A stretch of 25,420 nucleotides of DNA. Source: a virus. This document shows, piece after piece, positions 21,296 to 25,420 of this stretch. The stretch covers positions 1-25,420 of IMG/VR virus record IMGVR_UViG_3300025853_000587, one strand, 5' to 3'. Below the pieces are notes generated by a model. That model saw nothing but the letters and a program-made list of their open reading frames with translations, was not told where the DNA came from and ran no database searches. Position 1 is the stretch's first letter. Every line of letters begins with the position of its first letter. A program made the position numbers and the translations under genes.

Positions 21296-21308
21296 TGCAA
21301 TACTGCAG
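21295..21308. promoter_or_regulatory. CTGC-N6-GCAG palindrome, site D
   Basis: CTGC (21295-21298) and GCAG (21305-21308) are six bases apart and abut the end of the 37-bp element. It lies 23 bases before the ATG at 21332. On its own it is a weak signal; it is listed because similar sites precede other early genes. Confidence 0.35.
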
Positions 21309-21331
21309 GGCATAACCCACGGAGAACTAAC

Positions 21332-21529
21332 ATGTATACAACTTTATCACTGCACGACATCACTAACATCACAATAGATGAGCGTGTAAGCAAAACCTAT
21401 GTAACTAGAAAACTAACAATGACAGATAAAAATGGTGACCAAGCTTTTGTTACCCTTTTTGCAGATGATCGTAATGCATTAACATTTAATTATAATCCAA
21501 TAGAAGACATAAGGGAGAACGCAGCATGA
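21332..21529 (+). CDS. Small hypothetical protein (65 aa)
   Basis: A 65-residue protein, MYTTLSLHDITNITIDERV..., with beta-strand-like alternation and a segment KNGDQAFVTLFADDRNAL. GGAG lies seven bases before the ATG. Proteins starting with SLHDI and carrying an ITLFADD-like strand are common small hypotheticals in phages; the function is unknown. The stop overlaps the next gene's ATG (ATGA), so it is coupled to the DUF932 gene. Confidence 0.68.
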   Translation: MYTTLSLHDITNITIDERVSKTYVTRKLTMTDKNGDQAFVTLFADDRNALTFNYNPIEDIRENAA

Positions 21530-22359
21530 AACATTTCTCAATGAACGACTTCAACTTTCCCGTTGAACAACAACCAATCCATGACCAGCTTGGCAATATC
21601 ATTGCTGGTCATCAAGCTGTTGTGCGTACCGACACCGATCAAGTGTTGGGCGTACACGGGTCACGCTACAAGATTGTATCACACGATGATGTAGTCAACT
21701 CAGTTCTCGACGGAGTAAAGTCAGCAGATCTATCAGACGATTATGAAGTCAGCGTCGATGTGCTTGAAGACGGTCGCAAGCTAAGAGGTGAGATACTATT
21801 TAATAACATTGTTATTGAACCAGATGTCGGTGACTACGTTAAGTTCCGAGTAAACTTCTTTAATAGCTACGATGCGTCTTGGTCTTTTTCTCAGGTAGCA
21901 GATGCTTATAGATTATGGTGTAAAAATGGTTGCACTACACCAGACGCAGTGGCGCGCAGTAGATACAAGCACACTGCATCGATCAACGTCGAAGGCGCAG
22001 CAGCCAAAGTAATCAATGGCCTTGAGCACTTTCAATCACGCAAAGATGTGTGGCAAAGCTGGATGCAAACTAAGCTAGAGCAACCACAGATCGAAAACTT
22101 CTTTAAGAAGACTGTCTGCAAAGCATTCACACGTCAGCAGTCAATCACCAAGACCAACGAAAAGCAACTAGAAAACTTGCTAAGTATTTGGAGTGACGAG
22201 CGCAGCAGCCTCGGCTCCAATAAGTGGGCACTATACAACTGCCTTACTTACTGGGCTACGCACACACAAGATCTGCGTAAGCCTGAGATCGCTAAGTACA
22301 ATCGTGAAATACAGATTGCTAGCGCAATGAAGTCAAAACAATGGAACGATATGGTATAA
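21526..22359 (+). CDS. DUF932 family phage/plasmid protein
   Basis: A 277-residue protein of the DUF932 family, which occurs in phages and plasmids and has no settled biochemical function. The family pattern is visible. VLGVHGSRYKIVSHDDVV (near residues 39-56) lies in the N-terminal half. The core VKFRVNFFNSYDASWSFSQ is followed by YRLWCKNGCT, where Asn, Ser-Tyr-Asp and Cys-x-Asn-Gly are the typical conserved residues. The C-terminal third is helical and charged. It is translationally coupled to the upstream small gene and followed by the DGQ-motif gene after only 11 bases. Confidence 0.8.
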   Translation: MKHFSMNDFNFPVEQQPIHDQLGNIIAGHQAVVRTDTDQVLGVHGSRYKIVSHDDVVNSVLDGVKSADLSDDYEVSVDVLEDGRKLRGEILFNNIVIEPDVGDYVKFRVNFFNSYDASWSFSQVADAYRLWCKNGCTTPDAVARSRYKHTASINVEGAAAKVINGLEHFQSRKDVWQSWMQTKLEQPQIENFFKKTVCKAFTRQQSITKTNEKQLENLLSIWSDERSSLGSNKWALYNCLTYWATHTQDLRKPEIAKYNREIQIASAMKSKQWNDMV

Positions 22360-22370
22360 GGAGAATCACC

Positions 22371-23192
22371 ATGCATATCTACAAAAGACCAAACATAAAC
22401 TATGAACTAATCTTAATTACGCCAGACAAAGCAAGTAAATTGCTAGAAATAAACAGCAAGAATCGGCGTATTAATAAAACTAAAGTTGCTCAATATTCAA
22501 GAGATTTAATAAACGGTGACTTTGAATACAACGGTCATACAATATGTACATCTAATACAAACATATTGTTAGACGGTCAGCAAAGATTAACTGCTTGTGT
22601 TGAAACTGGCATTTCCTTTTGGACAATTATTGTTGGAGGATTAGCTGAGCAATGTATGGTTACTATAGATAGCGGCAGAACTAGATCATATTCTGATAGG
22701 CTTAAGATAAGAGGCTTTGAAAATTACACTGGACTTGCTGCAACCATTACTCACTTATGTTTAATAGCAACGAAACATCCAAAGCATTCTGGATTCACAG
22801 CATCACAAATGGATGGTGTTCTAGAGAAACATGGAGCAGTAATAGATAGCGTTAAATATGCTGCGGCAACTTTCACAAGATGTGACCCATTGTTAGGCGC
22901 AATACATTACATCGCAAAGCAAACAGGTTACGACAGTCAAGCTGATGAGTTTATTAAAACTTGGAAAGATGGACAGATAAATTATGAAGATGATCCTGTT
23001 CATTACATCAGAGAACTAATTAGTCGAGATGCTCTTCGCCAAAAGAAGATGACTACAATTCATAAGATGCGCTTAATAATGTTGTCTTGGAATAAGTTTA
23101 AAAGTTACGACACCCTTAAGAGCGCAAAGATTAGCAAGCATGCATATGAAATGGATGGTTGGGATTTAAATACATGTAACTTAATTTTGTAG
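22371..23192 (+). CDS. ParB/Srx-like protein with DGQQRL motif
   Basis: The start is ATG 22371 (AAGGAG upstream), giving 273 residues; an earlier in-frame ATG at 22341 lies inside the DUF932 gene. The N-terminal domain shows NRRINKTKVAQYSRDLINGDF (read as residues 31-38 and 39-51), then LLDGQQRLTACV with D68-G-Q-Q-R-L73, then IDSGRTRS (99-106). This arrangement is the ParB/Srx-like fold of phage proteins often annotated ParB-like nuclease, and DGQ(H/Q)R is also the signature motif of DndB- and DUF262-type modification or restriction proteins. The C-terminal half is helical without a recognisable domain. Whether it cuts, modifies or only binds DNA cannot be told. Confidence 0.72.
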   Translation: MHIYKRPNINYELILITPDKASKLLEINSKNRRINKTKVAQYSRDLINGDFEYNGHTICTSNTNILLDGQQRLTACVETGISFWTIIVGGLAEQCMVTIDSGRTRSYSDRLKIRGFENYTGLAATITHLCLIATKHPKHSGFTASQMDGVLEKHGAVIDSVKYAAATFTRCDPLLGAIHYIAKQTGYDSQADEFIKTWKDGQINYEDDPVHYIRELISRDALRQKKMTTIHKMRLIMLSWNKFKSYDTLKSAKISKHAYEMDGWDLNTCNLIL

Positions 23193-23200
23193 AGGACAGC

Positions 23201-23434
23201 ATGGTACACGGAGAAGTATACAAAAAGAAAAGCTCTTGGTGGTATAGCAAGCAATCAGATAATAGCGATTTGATTTTATCAACTAAACATAGAACGCAAG
23301 GAGATGCTTGGAAAGCTGCTTCTGTAGATTTGAAAGAAGGTCGAATCAATAAGCTTTATGTTTATCACGGAACTGGTTCGCTTAAAGAGATAATGTCGTA
23401 TGACTTAAACTACTCATGGGAGACAGTAAAATGA
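23201..23434 (+). CDS. Small hypothetical protein (77 aa)
   Basis: A 77-residue protein starting MVHGEVYKKKSSWWYSKQSD, with AGGA just before the ATG. It is rich in Lys, Ser, Tyr and Trp with a strand-like pattern (INKLYVYHGTGSLKEIMSYD). There is no recognisable domain. It overlaps the next gene by four bases (ATGA) and follows the DGQ gene by eight. Confidence 0.68.
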   Translation: MVHGEVYKKKSSWWYSKQSDNSDLILSTKHRTQGDAWKAASVDLKEGRINKLYVYHGTGSLKEIMSYDLNYSWETVK

Positions 23435-23634
23435 GAATGAGTAAACAACATTATGAATTTATTGCAGACACGATTGGGCCAATGGTAGGTTGGCCCTCTC
23501 ATCTACATTCAATAGCTGATGAGCTAGAGAAGACTAACCCACGTTTTAATCGTGAGAAGTTTTTACAACGTGCAACTAAAGCTTGGGAGGACAACCATGA
23601 CATACCAAATGTTGATGACCACATCCCTTATTGA
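23431..23634 (+). CDS. Small helical hypothetical protein (67 aa)
   Basis: The start at ATG 23431 is chosen because GGAG lies eight bases upstream and it makes an ATGA overlap; an upstream ATG at 23416 has no ribosome site. The 67-residue product MRMSKQHYEFIADTIG... contains ADELEKTNPRFNREKFLQRA. This TNPRF.RE+F pattern is very common among small phage proteins of unknown function. It overlaps the zinc-finger gene by 38 bases. Confidence 0.7.
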   Translation: MRMSKQHYEFIADTIGPMVGWPSHLHSIADELEKTNPRFNREKFLQRATKAWEDNHDIPNVDDHIPY

Positions 23635-23800
23635 ATGCCCAGAGTGCTACGGTCATGGCACTCTGACTTACACTAGATTTATTAGGCAAGGTTTCGATGT
23701 CGATGTAGGCTATGAAGAAGAATACAAAGACACTTGCTTTAATTGCAATGGTGACTGCGAGATTGAGATTGAACCAGAAGATCTTGACAACGATGAATGA
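23597..23800 (+). CDS. DnaJ-like zinc-finger small protein (67 aa)
   Basis: The start is ATG 23597 with GGGAGG six bases upstream. The 67-residue product has two zinc-knuckle halves: CPECYGHG near residue 14 and CFNCNGDC near residue 48, spaced like one DnaJ-type CxxCxGxG pair, then a very acidic tail (EIEPEDLDNDE). Small phage proteins of this type are frequent in replication modules; their partners are unknown. Because of the 38-base overlap it is probably coupled to the previous gene. Confidence 0.72.
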   Translation: MTYQMLMTTSLIECPECYGHGTLTYTRFIRQGFDVDVGYEEEYKDTCFNCNGDCEIEIEPEDLDNDE

Positions 23801-23814
23801 AGTGCTGCACTAAT
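23784..23814 (+). promoter_or_regulatory. Candidate promoter for the Cro/CI-like gene, placing +1 at its ATG
   Basis: A perfect TTGACA (23784-23789) lies in the end of the zinc-finger gene, and ACTAAT (23809-23814; 4 of 6) follows after 19 bases. Seven bases further on is the ATG at 23820, so the transcript would start at or next to the start codon. The palindrome at 23802-23821 covers the -10 region. Confidence 0.4.
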
Positions 23815-23821
23815 GCAGCAT
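23802..23821. promoter_or_regulatory. TGCTGCA-CTAA-TGCAGCA palindrome, site B
   Basis: This perfect 7-bp inverted repeat fills the whole 19-base space between the zinc-finger stop and the Cro/CI-like ATG and shares bases with that ATG. It leaves no room for a ribosome site. It fits an operator for autoregulation, or an RNA hairpin over the start codon. Confidence 0.65.
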
Positions 23822-24083
23822 GAAATCATATCTCAAATATCTACAAGACAAAGCAGAGGGGTGCGATATCCCTTTGCTTAAAGCATTCAAGCAAGCTGAT
23901 GTACCAACATCAACTTACTACCGTACAATTAACTTAGTGTCTGAGCTTAGATATGAAACAGCAAGTAAAGTTTCAAATGCTATTGAGTATCTACACAGGG
24001 CTAATGAAATGAGAGAACACGCAAAGAAAGTAGGGCCATCAAAGCGCAAAAACATTTCAATTAGATCTAAGTTTAAGGCTTGA
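23820..24083 (+). CDS. Cro/CI-like helix-turn-helix DNA-binding protein (87 aa)
   Basis: An 87-residue protein MKSYLKYLQDKAEG... with a helix-turn-helix around residues 19-58: LLKAFKQADVPTSTYYR followed by LVSELRYETASKVSNAIEYL. The TYYR recognition-helix region and the TA.KV..AI helix are those of lambda-repressor-like small regulators. A Lys/Arg-rich tail (KKVGPSKRKN...) may add non-specific DNA binding. There is no Shine-Dalgarno; the ATG abuts a perfect palindrome and a possible promoter, suggesting a leaderless, self-controlled mRNA. The stop overlaps the next gene's TTG start. Confidence 0.7.
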   Translation: MKSYLKYLQDKAEGCDIPLLKAFKQADVPTSTYYRTINLVSELRYETASKVSNAIEYLHRANEMREHAKKVGPSKRKNISIRSKFKA

Positions 24084-24388
24084 AAAAAGCACAAGCTATT
24101 AACTGCATTGCTTGCGAAACAAAAACAACTTGGTTCGTTGCAATACTTAAAAACAATAGCGGCGGTACATACGAGAAACATTGGTACGTCTGCCTTCATT
24201 GCTATGAGGAGGACAAGTGGCAAATCGTAACAAGAACAAAGGAACTTACCACGAAAAATGGTTCGTCGACTGGCTTACGAAAGCGGGTATCAAAGCCAAG
24301 AGGCAACCCCTCTCAGGCAGTTTGGGAGGAGAGTATAGCGGAGACATCAAGCTTGAACTCTTCGGTCAAGAACTGGTGGGAGAAGTAA
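24080..24388 (+). CDS. Zinc-ribbon protein with long overlap into the nuclease gene
   Basis: From TTG 24080 (TTGA overlap with the upstream stop) the frame encodes 102 residues. The first half looks real: CIAC near residue 10 and CLHC near residue 38 with WFVAILKN and EKHWYV strands between, a four-cysteine zinc ribbon. After the second pair the frame continues for over 50 residues of Ser/Thr/Lys-rich, low-information sequence that overlaps the nuclease gene by 172 bases. Either this tail is genuine, or a recent frame change removed the original stop. The ribosome site is weak, so coupling to the upstream gene is likely. Confidence 0.55.
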   Translation: MKKAQAINCIACETKTTWFVAILKNNSGGTYEKHWYVCLHCYEEDKWQIVTRTKELTTKNGSSTGLRKRVSKPRGNPSQAVWEESIAETSSLNSSVKNWWEK

Positions 24389-24555
24389 AGTATAGGGACA
24401 AGTCTAACTTCCCCAGCCCATATACAGTATTAGATAAGCGAGACATTGCTTTCTATAAAAGACGGACAGGCAGTCCGCAAACTCTAGTCATAATGACTGG
24501 CGAACAATTCCTTACATTCATGGAGAACGCAAATGCAGAAAGAAATAACACCTGA
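24217..24555 (+). CDS. PD-(D/E)XK nuclease, Holliday-junction-resolvase-like
   Basis: GTG 24217 with a perfect AGGAGG four bases upstream gives 112 residues. The Hjc-like arrangement is visible: Glu13 in GTYHEKWF, RQPLSGSLGGEYSGD ending in Asp43, then Glu56-x-Lys58 in GEVKYR. In this superfamily these residues bind the metal and cut DNA. A resolvase or recombination role fits the YqaJ exonuclease gene nearby, but a restriction or repair endonuclease is also possible. It overlaps the zinc-ribbon frame upstream and the winged-helix gene downstream (23 bases). Confidence 0.72.
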   Translation: MANRNKNKGTYHEKWFVDWLTKAGIKAKRQPLSGSLGGEYSGDIKLELFGQELVGEVKYRDKSNFPSPYTVLDKRDIAFYKRRTGSPQTLVIMTGEQFLTFMENANAERNNT

Positions 24556-24826
24556 GTTTGACGGAGATGATTACGTTTCTAGTCGAGACAAACCAAGACT
24601 AACACAGCAAATACATCAGGTAAGAATGTATATGGAAAACAATGATTGGTTATCTGTAAAACAAATTTCAGACGATCTTAATTTTCCAGAGCCAAGTGTG
24701 TCTGCGCAAATAAGAAATCTAAGAAAAGAAAAATTTGGCTATAGAATTGTAGAGCGCCGCTATCAAGGCAACGGTCTTTATGAATTTAAACTAATACCAA
24801 AGGACAATAATAATGAAGAAACCTAA
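24533..24826 (+). CDS. Winged-helix DNA-binding protein (97 aa)
   Basis: A 97-residue protein with GGAG seven bases before ATG. Residues 24-90 read as a winged helix: TQQIHQVRMYMEN, then LSVKQISDDLNFPEPSVSAQ (helix-turn-helix), IRNLRKEKFGY and the wing VERRYQGNGLYEFKL. Small proteins of this kind (PE.SVSA.+R.LRK..FG) are common in phage recombination modules, and their role is not established. It overlaps genes on both sides. Confidence 0.72.
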   Translation: MQKEITPEFDGDDYVSSRDKPRLTQQIHQVRMYMENNDWLSVKQISDDLNFPEPSVSAQIRNLRKEKFGYRIVERRYQGNGLYEFKLIPKDNNNEET

Positions 24827-25070
24827 ATCAATAGGCACTGCTGTAGCTAGCAGCGTGTGGGATGCACACATTACCAAAGCCACAAGCTCACCTCACTATG
24901 CCAAGGAGTACAAAAAATATTCTTATGTACTAGATGAGTATGAAATAATAGCCAAACGCATTAAGAACGGCGAACCTGTTGGCGAGTCATATCTTAAAGG
25001 TGAACAGAAGAAAAAACTTCTTGAGCTTACTGACTTACATCACGCTGACTTCAAGAAATACCTTGAGTAA
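24813..25070 (+). CDS. Hypothetical helical protein (85 aa)
   Basis: An 85-residue, Lys-rich protein starting MKKPKSIGTAVASSVWDAHI. AGGA lies eight bases before the ATG at 24813, which overlaps the previous gene by 14 bases. The sequence is mostly helical (YAKEYKKYSYVLDEYEIIAK) with no recognisable motif. It lies directly before the YqaJ gene, separated by a 47-base gap with a palindrome and a promoter-like -10 box. Confidence 0.68.
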   Translation: MKKPKSIGTAVASSVWDAHITKATSSPHYAKEYKKYSYVLDEYEIIAKRIKNGEPVGESYLKGEQKKKLLELTDLHHADFKKYLE

Positions 25071-25091
25071 GCTGCGTATATGCAGTAAGCT
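25067..25091. promoter_or_regulatory. AGTAAGCTGC...ATGCAGT palindrome, site C
   Basis: CTGCG-TATA-TGCAG (25072-25085) is a 5-bp stem with one G-T pair, flanked by a GTAAGCT direct repeat (25067 and 25085). AGTAAGCTGC and ATGCAGT are shared with site A, here separated by four extra bases. It lies right after the upstream stop codon. Confidence 0.55.
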
Positions 25092-25097
25092 AACCTA

Positions 25098-25103
25098 TAT
25101 AAT
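25098..25103 (+). promoter_or_regulatory. Perfect -10 box before the YqaJ gene
   Basis: TATAAT lies 12 bases after site C and 14 before the ATG at 25118. No -35 match is present at 16-18 bases; the palindrome occupies that place. This pattern would fit an activator-dependent promoter. Confidence 0.4.
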
Positions 25104-25117
25104 AAAAGGAGAACTTA

Positions 25118-25420
25118 ATGAACCGCAAAGGTTTCATAGGCGGCAGCGACTGCGTAAAAATCATGCAAGGTAACTGGCTTGAGCTATGGCAGATCAAGAC
25201 TGGTCGCATAGATTCAGACGACTTGTCTCGCAATATTGCAGTACAACTTGGTAGCTGGACTGAAGACTTCAATCTTAAATGGTTTGAGCAGGAGCATGAT
25301 TGCGTATTGTCTGGACATCAAGAAGAGCTAGAAGATATGATTGGTAATGTGCCAGCTAAAGGTATGATCGATGCTCGCTGGGGATCTCGCATTGTCGAAG
25401 CCAAGCACACCAATCCATAC
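25118..25420 (+). CDS. YqaJ/lambda-exonuclease family recombinase, N-terminal part (runs off right edge)
   Basis: The first 101 residues of a 5'-3' exonuclease used with an annealing protein in phage recombination. The family start FIGGSD (residues 6-11) is clear, and LGSWTED (44-50) supplies the conserved Glu49. Asp85 (GMIDAR) and Glu94-x-Lys96 (VEAKHT) match the metal-binding residues of lambda exonuclease. AAGGAG lies just upstream of the ATG. The frame is open to the window edge. It suggests a single-strand annealing protein or DNA replication genes further right. Confidence 0.88.
   Translation, partial: MNRKGFIGGSDCVKIMQGNWLELWQIKTGRIDSDDLSRNIAVQLGSWTEDFNLKWFEQEHDCVLSGHQEELEDMIGNVPAKGMIDARWGSRIVEAKHTNPY

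Noticed and set aside
1-25420. tRNA genes, CRISPR arrays, insertion sequences, reverse transcriptase or integrase
   Set aside because: I looked on both strands by eye and saw no cloverleaf with conserved arms, no regularly spaced repeat array and no transposase, reverse transcriptase or recombinase-integrase motif.

Overview
This window looks like part of the genome of a short-tailed (podovirus, T7-like in architecture) double-stranded DNA phage, probably marine. The evidence is a contiguous head, packaging, portal, tail-tube and internal-virion-protein gene set in T7-like form. It comes with small basic proteins of kinds I associate with marine phages and cyanophages, and a cupredoxin-like domain of a type common in marine phage structural proteins. 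No host gene, integrase, tRNA, rRNA, CRISPR array or insertion sequence is visible. No phage RNA polymerase, lysis gene or DNA polymerase lies in the window, so those must be elsewhere or absent. The host cannot be read from the sequence; a marine proteobacterium is an inference.

Layout. Positions 1-19765 are one tightly packed, leftward (minus-strand) late operon with many ATGA, TAATG or TAGTG stop/start overlaps. In transcription order it holds: terminase small subunit (19391-19765); a run of very small, mostly basic proteins (17689-19285), three of them 25-54 residues long; a 105-residue hypothetical; terminase large subunit (15852-17375); a small MCFG protein; portal (14065-15609); a Bbp19-like protein; scaffold (13087-13824); a gp13-like GNAT-fold protein; major capsid protein (11687-12496); a probable decoration protein; tail tubular proteins A and B; internal virion proteins resembling gp14, gp15 and gp16; and the start of another structural gene that runs off the left edge.

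Positions 19766-20443 are a non-coding, repeat-rich divergent region. It has several inverted repeats, direct repeats, candidate promoters on both strands and a long pyrimidine tract. It is the obvious place for the control region and possibly a replication origin.

Positions 20444-25420 are a rightward (plus-strand) early region. A single unrecognised gene ends in a strong intrinsic terminator. It is followed by small hypotheticals, a DUF932-family protein, a ParB/DGQ-motif protein, a DnaJ-like zinc-finger protein, a Cro/CI-like DNA-binding protein, a zinc ribbon, a Hjc-like PD-(D/E)XK nuclease, a winged-helix protein and the beginning of a YqaJ/lambda-exonuclease recombinase.

The most unusual features are regulatory. 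A 37-bp bipartite element occurs twice in non-coding DNA with identical length. A C(UUCG)G hairpin sits between the Shine-Dalgarno sequence and the start codon of tail tubular A, so that folding would create a 7-nt spacing. A second hairpin would hide the ribosome site of an in-frame TTG start in the gp13-like gene. Related CTGC/GCAG palindromes stand in front of several early genes, including the Cro/CI-like gene, whose mRNA may be leaderless.
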